Positions 28,112 through 36,472 of a stretch of 64,000 nt of DNA are shown one piece after another. Position 1 is the stretch's first letter, and every line of letters begins with the position of its first letter. A program made the translations under genes and the position numbers. The stretch spans positions 62,001 through 126,000 of the forward strand of contig CANNEK010000001.1 of NCBI GenBank assembly GCA_947503625.1. Direction: 5' to 3'. Below the pieces are notes generated by a model. The model was given only the letters and a program-made list of their open reading frames with translations, searched no databases and had not been told where the DNA came from. This stretch comes from an uncultured Kordiimonas sp. (GTDB taxonomy: Bacteria; Pseudomonadota; Alphaproteobacteria; Sphingomonadales; Kordiimonadaceae).

Positions 28112-28978
28112 ATGACATCACAGCAGGGGGCAGCGGCGACAGCCAGCGATGCCGGGATTCAGCCGATCAACGGCTCTACTAAAAAGTTTACTGCTATCAT
28201 CCTTGCCGGAAAACGAAGTGGCAACGACCCTGTGGCGTCAATCTTCGGGCTGGAATACAAAGCTTTGGTTCCTCTGGTTGGGCGGCCCATGATCGCTTAC
28301 GCTGTTGATGCGCTGAGAGCATCAAAATCTATCGGTGACATTCACGTTGTATTTGACGGCGAAGATGCCCTGTTCGGTTCCTGTGGCAAACTCAAGGAAG
28401 AGCTTGACGCGGCAAATGTTAAGGTTGTTGCTACGGCGAAATCCATTTGCGAGAGCATAATCAAGGCGATAGACGAAACCGGCAGGCAATTTCCTTATCT
28501 GGTAACCACCGCAGACCACGCCTTGTTGCTGCCTGAGGTTGTTGACTATTTTTGTGAGCGGGCTGAACCGCTAAGCGGCTTGGGTGCAGGCTTTGTCGAG
28601 GAGCAATATATCAAGGCAATGCACCCCGAGTCCAAGCGAACCTACCTTCCGTTTCGCGACACAAAGCTGTCTGGTGCAAACCTGTTTGCCTTCATGTCGC
28701 CGGATAGTGTCAAGGTTCTTGAATTCTGGAAGAATGTGGAGAACGAGCGTAAACGGCCTTGGAAACTCTTTAAAGCTTTCGGGCTGATTAATATGGTTGG
28801 CCTCATGCTGCGGCAACTCTCTGTGAAGGGCGCGTTTCGGCGGGCATCCACAGTTCTGGGCGTTGAAACTGTGGCTCTTAGGCTGCCTTATGCCGAAGCT
28901 GCCATTGATGTAGATTCGCCGCGTGACTATATGCAGGTCACCAAAATTCTGGAAGACCGGGAAACCCATACGCTTTAA
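28112..28978 (+). CDS. MobA-like nucleotidyltransferase family protein
   Basis: 288 residues from ATG 28112 (ACAGG upstream); the frame is also open from a TTG at 28022. The N-terminal nucleotide-binding motif, IILAGKRSGNDP (29-40), and LVPLVGRPMIAYAVDAL mark an NTP_transf_3 fold; TTADHAL carries an acidic metal-binding residue. The product is unknown. Position after GDPD and PAP2 genes hints at activation of an alcohol phosphate or sugar phosphate for lipid or envelope synthesis, but a molybdenum cofactor role cannot be excluded. Confidence 0.75.
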   Translation: MTSQQGAAATASDAGIQPINGSTKKFTAIILAGKRSGNDPVASIFGLEYKALVPLVGRPMIAYAVDALRASKSIGDIHVVFDGEDALFGSCGKLKEELDAANVKVVATAKSICESIIKAIDETGRQFPYLVTTADHALLLPEVVDYFCERAEPLSGLGAGFVEEQYIKAMHPESKRTYLPFRDTKLSGANLFAFMSPDSVKVLEFWKNVENERKRPWKLFKAFGLINMVGLMLRQLSVKGAFRRASTVLGVETVALRLPYAEAAIDVDSPRDYMQVTKILEDRETHTL

Positions 28979-29072
28979 TAGATTTTGCCGTAAAAATTCT
29001 TTTTGATATTGATCTGGCGCATGCGTGCTGGCGTAGTAAGCCACTCACGACAGAAATCATTAAGAGATAATC

Positions 29073-29882
29073 ATGAAAAACAGTTTTCTTCTTGCTGCCG
29101 CTGCAAGCATGGTGCTTTTTACGTCCATACACAGCGCCGCTCAGGATGATCAACAGAACAGCCAAACCGGACGACCGGACGCACAGAATGGTCGCCCAGC
29201 CGGACCACCGGACTATTTCTCGCTTGGAGTTGCCGCCGGTGGTAGCAGGACAGAATTCATAGACAGCGAATTCATCATCAACCCGTTCCCCTTTGTTGGT
29301 TTCAAGCAGGGTCGTTTCTATTCTCAGCAGGCCGGTGTCGGTTACCAGTTGGCCGCAAACAAGAACTATCGCCTGTCAATTCTTGCAGAAGTCGGTGTGA
29401 ATGAAATCAACCGCAATCAGGTGGATGCCCTTGATGACCTGGAGAGCCTTGACCTGCCCATCTACGCAGGTTTATCGCTTGATGTCCCAGTGAACAACTT
29501 TGTATTTACAGGTACGGTGCAGCGGGAACTTGGTTTCGCAAGCGAGGGTTGGCGGGCAATTGCCTCGGTTTCCCGGCCATACAACTTCAACCGCAAAGTG
29601 ACACTCGTGCCATCCGTTTCCGTGCAGTGGTCTGACGACAACGTTACAGACTATATCTATGGAGTGTCTGCACGCGACGTAACCACAGGCCGCGAGTTTT
29701 ATGAAGCAGATGATAGCTTCAGGGCCACAGCGTCTCTAACGGGCATTTTTCGCTTGTCGAACAGATTTACCCTAATCGGTTCAAGTGGTGTGACCATGTT
29801 TGACGATGAAGTTTACGATAGCCCTATTGTTGATCAGCGCGCCGTGTTTTCAACGTTCTTCGCCCTTGGCTATAATTTCTAG
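29073..29882 (+). CDS. MipA/OmpV-family outer-membrane protein
   Basis: 269 residues with a signal peptide (MKNSFLLAAAASMVLFTSIH, cleavage near HSAAQ). The mature part has alternating hydrophobic beta strands, beginning FSLGVAAGGSRTEF and ending in the aromatic-terminated strand FSTFFALGYNF, as in beta-barrels. The family includes MltA-interacting protein and OmpV; roles are poorly defined. Transcribed alone, with 94 nt upstream. Confidence 0.85.
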   Translation: MKNSFLLAAAASMVLFTSIHSAAQDDQQNSQTGRPDAQNGRPAGPPDYFSLGVAAGGSRTEFIDSEFIINPFPFVGFKQGRFYSQQAGVGYQLAANKNYRLSILAEVGVNEINRNQVDALDDLESLDLPIYAGLSLDVPVNNFVFTGTVQRELGFASEGWRAIASVSRPYNFNRKVTLVPSVSVQWSDDNVTDYIYGVSARDVTTGREFYEADDSFRATASLTGIFRLSNRFTLIGSSGVTMFDDEVYDSPIVDQRAVFSTFFALGYNF

Positions 29883-30026
29883 GACTTTTCTCCGGAACAT
29901 GTGAGTTAAACTCCTTTTTTGGCGAATTTGTTTCCTTTTTTGACGAAAGGAATCTCCTTTATATGGTCGCAAACCGGGTTTTGCGCTCTATAATCAATGT
30001 GTGATCATTTCAAATGGAGCAGGGCA

Positions 30027-31202
30027 ATGGCATCTGACAAGACCTATGACATCGTTGTTTACGGCGCTAGCGGCTTTACGGGCCGTCTGGTCGCGGAATA
30101 TTTGGCCAAACAATATGGTCAATCTGAGGACCTCCGCTGGGCAATGGCGGGTCGTAGCGCCGAGAAGCTTGCGGCTGTACGCGAAGAGATTGGCGCACCA
30201 TCAGATACGCCGATTGTGATTGCTGATGCCAGCGACCCTGAATCCATTGAAATGATGGTTGCGTCCACCAAAGTTGTGCTTACCACCGTTGGTCCTTACC
30301 AGCTTTATGGCTCCGATCTGGTTGCTACATGCGCCAAGGCCGGAACTGACTATGTTGACCTCTGCGGCGAGCCCCCTTGGATGCGCCAAATGATTGATGC
30401 GCATGAAGAAACTGCGAAAAAATCAGGTGCACGCATTGTATTTTCCTGCGGTTTCGACAGCATTCCGTTTGACCTTGGGGTTCATTTCCTGCAGTCGGCG
30501 GCGATTGAAAAATTTGGCAAACCGATGTCTCGCGTACGTGGACGCGTACGCAAGATGCAAGGCACCTTCTCAGGAGGCACCGCAGCCAGCCTGAAAGCAA
30601 CGATGGCCGCGGCAGCAAAGGACCCGGCAATTCTGCAGCTATTGCGCGATCCATATTCGCTTGCACCCGGCTCTGAAGTTACAGAGCAACCGCGCGGTAC
30701 AAAACCGATCTATGACGATGTGATTGAAAGCTGGTGTGCGCCGTTCATTATGGCCCCGATCAACACGAGAAACGTGCTGCGGACCAATCTGCTATCCGGC
30801 TTCCCATATGGTAAAGACTTCGTCTATGACGAAATGTTTGTAACGGGTCCGGGCGAGAAGGGCGAAGCCATCGCAAATTCAATCGCAAATACCGATTCAA
30901 TGGGCAAGGATGGCGGACCAAAGCCCGGTGAAGGACCGAGCAAAGAAGAACGCGAAGCCGGTTTCTATGATGTTCTTTTTGTCGGCACAGATGACGACAA
31001 GAAAATACAGGCCGCGGTAACTGGTGATAAAGATCCGGGATATGGCTCGACGTCGAAAATGATCGCTGAAGCTGCAGTATGCCTTGTCAAGGACCCGCTC
31101 AATACGGGTGGCGGCATTTGGACAAGCGCGCCGGCAATGGGCGACCTTTTGATCAAGCGACTAGTTAAAAATGCCGGTCTAACCTTTGATATAGTTAATT
31201 AA
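30027..31202 (+). CDS. saccharopine-dehydrogenase-like reductase (trans-acting enoyl reductase type)
   Basis: 391 residues from ATG 30027, which has GGAGCAGGG upstream; the frame is open ten codons further. A Rossmann motif, VVYGASGFTGRLVAEYL, lies at 10-26, followed by VVLTTVGPYQLYG and the conserved CAKAGTDYVDLCGE. Proteins of this group include saccharopine-dehydrogenase-like oxidoreductases and mycobacterial trans-acting enoyl reductases; lysine metabolism is not implied. Substrate unknown. A GC-rich hairpin lies just after the stop. Confidence 0.85.
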   Translation: MASDKTYDIVVYGASGFTGRLVAEYLAKQYGQSEDLRWAMAGRSAEKLAAVREEIGAPSDTPIVIADASDPESIEMMVASTKVVLTTVGPYQLYGSDLVATCAKAGTDYVDLCGEPPWMRQMIDAHEETAKKSGARIVFSCGFDSIPFDLGVHFLQSAAIEKFGKPMSRVRGRVRKMQGTFSGGTAASLKATMAAAAKDPAILQLLRDPYSLAPGSEVTEQPRGTKPIYDDVIESWCAPFIMAPINTRNVLRTNLLSGFPYGKDFVYDEMFVTGPGEKGEAIANSIANTDSMGKDGGPKPGEGPSKEEREAGFYDVLFVGTDDDKKIQAAVTGDKDPGYGSTSKMIAEAAVCLVKDPLNTGGGIWTSAPAMGDLLIKRLVKNAGLTFDIVN

Positions 31203-31229
31203 TATCTATTAGCAGGCCTATCGGGTCAA

Positions 31230-31259
31230 AAGCCCGGATCACTGATGTGATCCGGGCTT
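31230..31259 (-). terminator. bidirectional-type terminator hairpin
   Basis: Perfect 13-bp arms AAGCCCGGATCAC and GTGATCCGGGCTT around a TGAT loop. On the minus strand the stem is followed by TTTT, so it best terminates the minus-strand gene ending at 31286; on the plus strand it is followed by CTCCT and may also stop the gene ending at 31202. Confidence 0.8.
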
Positions 31260-31285
31260 CTCCTGTCTGATGCCGGATGGAAGAG

Positions 31286-32392
31286 CTAGTCCATCTGAAC
31301 ACCAGGAACCGGCTCCATGGCGGCTTTAATGGCCCAGCCACCAAAGCCTTCGCTGACAGCGAAAATAAGGTCATTCTTTCCCGCCTTCAGGGGTAGAAAG
31401 ACACTGTCATACAGCCCAACTGTTCCGAGGTGGCGATAGTCTCTGGTTTGATATGTGTCGTTCCCATACGCCAGCGCTTTTCCGTTCAAAAATACGGTGA
31501 CGCGGTCGCTAAAGCCATACTTAAAACGAACCGTTTTCGGCTGGTCCGCTGTCAAAACCTTTTTCACAAACAGGGTATTCACTTCTCTCGTGCGCCCTGA
31601 AACTCTTGCAAGATTGGCTGCACCGGATTCGTCTACGTCCAGACGCTGCCAAACCTGGCCTTCAAGCAATGCATCCGGTAGTTCCGGGCTTGCTTCAACG
31701 TCTGCACTCGCAACAGCGGTACTTCCAACACTGAAACTTTCTATCAGATTGTCTGGCAGAGCTGCAGGGGCAGCAGCAGTACCCACGGTTTCAACGTCAT
31801 CGCTGGGTATGACCTGAATGTTGGAGAGATGAAAATTTTGCCTGCCACCACCAAAACGAACGGACCCGGCATCCCTGGGCCCCAAAAGGTTTTCAACATG
31901 TAATGTTGGCGTATCGCTATCAATGAAGACATCCATTTTATTGTCTTTAATGACCAGTTTTACCGGTATCCATTGGTCGAACTGATATGCGGTAGGCGCT
32001 GCAAACCGGGCGCTATGATAGAGCTGCCAACCTGCCAGGCCGTTGAACCTGGGCGTATACTGGTTTGCATCAGGTTGTCCGGACATATGCGGCCGCAGGT
32101 AAAAATATTCGGCGGAGTTGTCGTTCCAGCGAAAATACACTCCCGCAAATCCGCGCTTGTCCTCCATGGCTATGTCAAAACTGATTGTGCCGTTTTTAAA
32201 AGACAGGTCCCTGAGCTCTGCTCCACCATTGTTCAGCCGAAGGCTGTTGCGGCCCTGGTATTCAACAACTGAAGCACCGCTGTCCGAGAGGATCCAGCGA
32301 GCGCTGTCCACGTCCTGCGCGACGGCTCCGGCACTCAACAAGGGTAAAAAGAAGACAGTGATTTTCCGCAATTGGAGTTTAAATCGTTTCAT
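31286..32392 (-). CDS. secreted LamG-like (concanavalin-fold) protein, function unknown
   Basis: 368 residues with a signal peptide (about 1-25, ending GAVAQ). Residues about 30-190 resemble the family-16/DUF1080 concanavalin-like fold seen in carbohydrate-binding proteins: FKNGTISFDIAMEDKRGFAG, VYFRWNDNSAEYFYLRPH and QWIPVKLVIKDNKMDVFID. The C-terminal part (about 250-365) looks like a second beta-sandwich domain (VTVFLNGKALAYGN). No catalytic signature was recognised. Divergent from a membrane winged-helix regulator with CTTAA repeats between them. Confidence 0.7.
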   Translation of the reverse strand: MKRFKLQLRKITVFFLPLLSAGAVAQDVDSARWILSDSGASVVEYQGRNSLRLNNGGAELRDLSFKNGTISFDIAMEDKRGFAGVYFRWNDNSAEYFYLRPHMSGQPDANQYTPRFNGLAGWQLYHSARFAAPTAYQFDQWIPVKLVIKDNKMDVFIDSDTPTLHVENLLGPRDAGSVRFGGGRQNFHLSNIQVIPSDDVETVGTAAAPAALPDNLIESFSVGSTAVASADVEASPELPDALLEGQVWQRLDVDESGAANLARVSGRTREVNTLFVKKVLTADQPKTVRFKYGFSDRVTVFLNGKALAYGNDTYQTRDYRHLGTVGLYDSVFLPLKAGKNDLIFAVSEGFGGWAIKAAMEPVPGVQMD

Positions 32393-32440
32393 CGTTTTCC
32401 TCGCATATCGATTAAATGAGAAAGCTATGGAAAAATGCGG

Positions 32441-32465
32441 CTTAAGGGTCCTTAAGAAACCTTAA
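32441..32465. promoter_or_regulatory. three CTTAA repeats phased at 10 bp
   Basis: CTTAA begins at 32441, 32451 and 32461, with intervening 5-nt stretches; the first two are CTTAAG palindromes. The array is 49-73 nt upstream of the LamG-like gene start (32392, minus) and about 104 nt before the regulator start (32569). One-turn phasing is typical of tandem sites for OmpR-type winged helices. Confidence 0.5.
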
Positions 32466-32568
32466 ATGTTACACTATGACGGCTCCGGACCATGTTGTTG
32501 CTGGTAATCGGTGAGCTCGAGACTGTATGTTAGGCCTCAAAAAGCCTGTTATGTGAGGAAGACCAGAC

Positions 32569-33939
32569 TTGAACCAATCCAGCCAGATTCAGTTTTTCAA
32601 ACTCGGGCCATGGACCTTTTCGCCTGAAGACAATGAATTGATCCACAGAGACGGTCATCGAGTAAAACTCGAAGACAAGATATCAAACCTGTTGAAAACA
32701 CTTTTGGAACGGCGTGGTGTCATCGTTTCCAAGGAAGAACTGATAGAAGCAGTCTGGCAAGGAAGGGAGTTAAGCGACCAGACAATTCCTGTTGCCATTT
32801 CAAAGCTACGCAAGGCATTGGGTGACGACATTAATAACCCCACCATGCTGGCAACAGTGCCAAGACAGGGATACCAGCTATTGTCTCCGCCTGTTTCCGA
32901 TCCAAAACCTGGATCAACAAAGTCACCATTTCTGCCCACAGCACTTGTCTTGACCGCTTTACTCTTTGGAGTGATCTATCTTCTATGGTTTCCCGTCACC
33001 AACACCGTTGACCGAATTCAATATTCCAATGCCGAGAAACCGACAGTTATCGTCACAATAAATGATGTCCGCACAACTGATGCCACCGAAGATGAGATTC
33101 CGCTCGCGATAGCCATCAGTGAAATGTCGTCATTTTTTCTGTCGCAGGTGCCAGACCTCCTGGTGATCCGACATTGGTGGAATCTTGATGCACCTGACCC
33201 CACAGGCGGCATATACACGCGCCATGGCCAGGCAACGCCTGTCTACTCGTTGAAAGGGACGCTTCTAAATGATGACGCCGATGGAAAGGTTGTTACGTTC
33301 ATGCTTTCCGATCCGAAAACGGACGAGCTTATCTGGTCTGGCTTGCACAACATCAATAATGGTAGCGCTGGTTTGTTTCAGGTTTTTAGTTCGATGATGA
33401 CATCGCTGCCGGTCAACAACGCTGTATTGACCAACGCACCGGACGAGACGGTTGGGTACTGGCGCGCAAGATACTTCATGCAGCTTTCCAACCCGGGGGC
33501 AGTGCGCATCGCGGCGAACGAGCTCTCAGATATGATGGAAACCGGTGCCACAAGCAAGGCTGCAGAGTCTTCTGCAAGTGCACTTGCGGCAAGGTGGCAA
33601 AACAATACTGACATCGAGGCCGATATCGACAGGCTGCAAAAGCAACTCGGGGAGACGGGTAAAGAAGTCGAGCCGGGGCCCGATCATTTGTCACTGGTGG
33701 ATCGTGCTGCACTAGCGCTCTACTCCCAATCCGACGCTCAGGGAGCCCTTGACCTGCTCAATGCAGCGCTGGAGCGTGCCCCGGGGGACCACTACGCCCT
33801 GTCGCTCTTCGGTGAAGCTAAATTGCTGCTAGGAAAACGCAGTGAGGCAATTGAAGCGTATCGGTTAGCATTTCGTCTGGCGCCCTACGCACGCGCATAT
33901 GAGGCGCGGTTGCGTGAGCTGGAAACAATAGAAAATTGA
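32569..33939 (+). CDS. membrane-anchored winged-helix transcriptional regulator (CadC/ToxR-like)
   Basis: 456 residues, TTG start. Residues 8-108 form an OmpR/PhoB-type winged helix (LGPWTFSPEDNELI, LLKTLLERRGVIVSKEELIE, VAISKLRKALGDD, TVPRQGYQLL). One membrane segment follows at about 124-146 (FLPTALVLTALLFGVIYLLW), then a periplasmic domain ending in a TPR-like pair (GALDLLNAALERAPGDHYAL and EAIEAYRLAFRLAP). There is no receiver domain, so signal reception is likely direct, as in CadC and ToxR. Divergent from the LamG-like gene, its probable target. Confidence 0.85.
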   Translation: MNQSSQIQFFKLGPWTFSPEDNELIHRDGHRVKLEDKISNLLKTLLERRGVIVSKEELIEAVWQGRELSDQTIPVAISKLRKALGDDINNPTMLATVPRQGYQLLSPPVSDPKPGSTKSPFLPTALVLTALLFGVIYLLWFPVTNTVDRIQYSNAEKPTVIVTINDVRTTDATEDEIPLAIAISEMSSFFLSQVPDLLVIRHWWNLDAPDPTGGIYTRHGQATPVYSLKGTLLNDDADGKVVTFMLSDPKTDELIWSGLHNINNGSAGLFQVFSSMMTSLPVNNAVLTNAPDETVGYWRARYFMQLSNPGAVRIAANELSDMMETGATSKAAESSASALAARWQNNTDIEADIDRLQKQLGETGKEVEPGPDHLSLVDRAALALYSQSDAQGALDLLNAALERAPGDHYALSLFGEAKLLLGKRSEAIEAYRLAFRLAPYARAYEARLRELETIEN

Positions 33940-34023
33940 CGTAATTCCTTCCGGGTGACTGTCATTTGTTTGCTACCCTGGACGTCTGACTGTACTGTTC
34001 GACGCAAAGGGGAAGGGTTTTCA

Positions 34024-35289
34024 ATGACATGCGTTAAAGAACTGATGATCGCCGTGTTGTTCACTGCATTTTCCATCAAAGCCAATGCTGATACGTTATT
34101 GATCCCGGACGCGATATTTGACGGTGTCAGTGATCGTTTAGTTCGCGGCAAGGCAATTCTTGTGTCTGAAGGGCGAATTGTACGGATAGCGAACGCTGAT
34201 CAGTTTGCCGGGACAAGTGCAGAAGTCATTGAACTGCCTGGTCAAACTGTTTTACCGGGATTGATTGATTTGCATAGTCATGTGCTTCTTCACCCTTATG
34301 ATGAGACGCCGTGGAATGATCAGGTGCTCAAAGAGTCATGGGCTGAGCGAGCCCTCCGGGCGGGAAACCACCTCAAAGCAACCTTGAAAGCGGGCTACAC
34401 CACACTTCGTGACCTTGGAAGTGAAGGGGCCGGTTATGTTGATGTCGGCGTACAGCAAGCGCTGGAAAAGGGTGTGATACCAGGCCCGAGACTGATAGTT
34501 GCGGGTAAAGCGATTGTGGCCACTGGCTCATATGGTCCAAGCGGGTTCGCCGAGCATGTCATCGTACCGCTGGGGGCAGAGCCGGCAGACGGTGCGGACC
34601 TTGTTCGCGTAACACGGGACCAGATCGGTAAAGGTGCCGACTTTATAAAAGTATATGCCGACTATCGTTGGGGGCCTAATGGAGAGGCAATGGCAACATT
34701 TTCGGAACAGGAAATTCGAACCATTGTGGAAACAGCCCGGTCATCTGGTCGCTATACCGTGGCTCACGCCTCTACGCCCGAAGCCATGCGGCGTGCAACG
34801 TTGGCAGGTGTTGAAACTATTGAGCATGGAAGTAGCGGCACGCAGGAAATTTTTGAGCTGATGCGCGACAACAGGGTTGCATGGTGCCCAACACTAGCGG
34901 CTGGAGAAGCCATTGCTGAATATCAGGGTTGGAAGAAGGGTGAAGACCCTGACCCGGTCCGGGTTGCTGATCAGAAAGCCTCTTTTCAGGCGGCATTGGT
35001 GGCGGGCGTCACTATTTGCGCAGGATCTGACGTTGGTGTGTTCGATCATGGCGACAATGCATGGGAGCTTGAACTAATGGTGGACTATGGCCTATCTCCG
35101 GTTCAGGCCCTTCAAAGTGCAACTTCGGTCAATGCGAAACTACTGCATATGGAAGACCGGATTGGGCGCGTTGAAGAGGGCTTTTTGGCAGAATTGATCG
35201 CGGTTGAGGGAAACCCGCTAACCGACATAACGGTCCTGCGCCGCCCCAAATTCGTGCTTCAAGGCGAAAATATCATATATCCGGAGTAA
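34024..35289 (+). CDS. exported metal-dependent amidohydrolase
   Basis: 421 residues from ATG 34024 (GGGAAGGG upstream), chosen because it places a signal peptide (cleavage near KANA, residue 22) at the start. Amidohydrolase superfamily metal ligands are visible: LHSHV (His84, His86), the carbamylated-Lys candidate FIKVYAD (Lys209), VAHAS (His248), IEHG (His268) and GSDVG (Asp336). It resembles periplasmic imidazolonepropionase-like or Xaa-Pro/Xaa-Arg dipeptidases; the substrate cannot be fixed. Convergent with the FAD oxidoreductase. Confidence 0.88.
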   Translation: MTCVKELMIAVLFTAFSIKANADTLLIPDAIFDGVSDRLVRGKAILVSEGRIVRIANADQFAGTSAEVIELPGQTVLPGLIDLHSHVLLHPYDETPWNDQVLKESWAERALRAGNHLKATLKAGYTTLRDLGSEGAGYVDVGVQQALEKGVIPGPRLIVAGKAIVATGSYGPSGFAEHVIVPLGAEPADGADLVRVTRDQIGKGADFIKVYADYRWGPNGEAMATFSEQEIRTIVETARSSGRYTVAHASTPEAMRRATLAGVETIEHGSSGTQEIFELMRDNRVAWCPTLAAGEAIAEYQGWKKGEDPDPVRVADQKASFQAALVAGVTICAGSDVGVFDHGDNAWELELMVDYGLSPVQALQSATSVNAKLLHMEDRIGRVEEGFLAELIAVEGNPLTDITVLRRPKFVLQGENIIYPE

Positions 35290-35326
35290 CGTGTCATTCG
35301 TGGAACGGCAGTGTACCGGGCACTAG

Positions 35327-36436
35327 TCAGCCTGAATAATTCAGAAGATTTGCAGCGTGGTCGGCGATTGCAAAACAGGAAGTCAATCCTGGCGATTCGA
35401 TACCAAAAAGATTTACCAGCCCGAGGATGCCATGGTCCTGCGGCCCGGAGAAAATGAAATCGTGGTAGTTTTTACCTTGCGGCATAGCCTTCACGCGAAT
35501 ACCGGAATAACCGGCGTGCATTTTTTCGGGATCAACATTTGGCCAATAGTCCGACACCGCTTTTACGAACTGTGATTTGGCTTCTGCCCTGACAGACAAA
35601 TCGATCTCGTTCACCCACTCAACGTCGGGGCCAAATCGCGCTTGCCCGTTTTGGTCCAGCGTCAGATGAATTCCGAGGCCACCCGGGGCAGGGACCGGGT
35701 AAATCAACTGTTTAAATGGTGTTCGGCCGGAATAGGTGAAGTAGCTTCCTTTAGCGTATTCGATGTCCGGAACAAAACCGGCATCCAGACCATCAGTGTT
35801 CTTTGCAACCTCGGATGCCGACAAGCCTGCGCAATTAAATACTGAACGTGTTGCGATCGTCATCACGTCTTTCCGACCAACTGTCACATTCAGCTGATCG
35901 TTATCCAGAACAATGCGTTGAACTCTGGAATTCAGGGCGAGAGTACCGCCATGCGCTTCGAAGTCCCCTAGCAACGATAACATGAGTTGATGACTGTCAA
36001 CGATACCTGTGGAGGGAGACCAGATCGCTGCGAAAGCCCTGATATCCGGTATGTTGGCATCCAGAACGGAGCGAGGCACCATCTCAAGGTCGGTCACGCC
36101 ATTTTTATGGCCGTTGCTATAAATATCGTTGAGGGCAGAACACTGCGATTGATTGGTTGCCACAATGTATTTACCGCATTTTTTGTGCGCAATTCCCCTT
36201 TCCTGGCAATACCCATAGAGGGCCTCTTTTCCTGGTAGACATAGCGCTGCCTTAGCGCTCCCCGGCGGATAGTAAATACCCGCGTGCACAACTTCGCTGT
36301 TGCGAGAAGATGTTTGAGTGCCAATCGCGTCCTCAGCCTCCAGCAAAAGTACATCGCGGCCCAGAATGGCTTGTTTGCGGGCAATGGCTATCCCTACGAC
36401 ACCTGCACCTACAACAATGCAGTCAACCTGTTCCAT
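35327..36436 (-). CDS. FAD-dependent oxidoreductase, L-2-hydroxyglutarate dehydrogenase-like
   Basis: 369 residues, DAO superfamily. The N-terminal dinucleotide motif is VVGAGVVGIAIARKQAILGR (8-27), followed by the family block SSRNSEVVHAGIYYPPGSAK, typical of LhgO/L2HGDH-like enzymes that oxidise 2-hydroxy acids and feed electrons to the membrane quinone pool. The C-terminal part has AGYSGIRVK and IESPGLTSCFAIADHAA. Specificity is not proven. It starts 36 nt after the TIR gene on the same strand. Confidence 0.87.
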   Translation of the reverse strand: MEQVDCIVVGAGVVGIAIARKQAILGRDVLLLEAEDAIGTQTSSRNSEVVHAGIYYPPGSAKAALCLPGKEALYGYCQERGIAHKKCGKYIVATNQSQCSALNDIYSNGHKNGVTDLEMVPRSVLDANIPDIRAFAAIWSPSTGIVDSHQLMLSLLGDFEAHGGTLALNSRVQRIVLDNDQLNVTVGRKDVMTIATRSVFNCAGLSASEVAKNTDGLDAGFVPDIEYAKGSYFTYSGRTPFKQLIYPVPAPGGLGIHLTLDQNGQARFGPDVEWVNEIDLSVRAEAKSQFVKAVSDYWPNVDPEKMHAGYSGIRVKAMPQGKNYHDFIFSGPQDHGILGLVNLFGIESPGLTSCFAIADHAANLLNYSG

Positions 36437-36472
36437 TGCAAAAGGCCACCAATTTTATTATTGCAGTATGGA

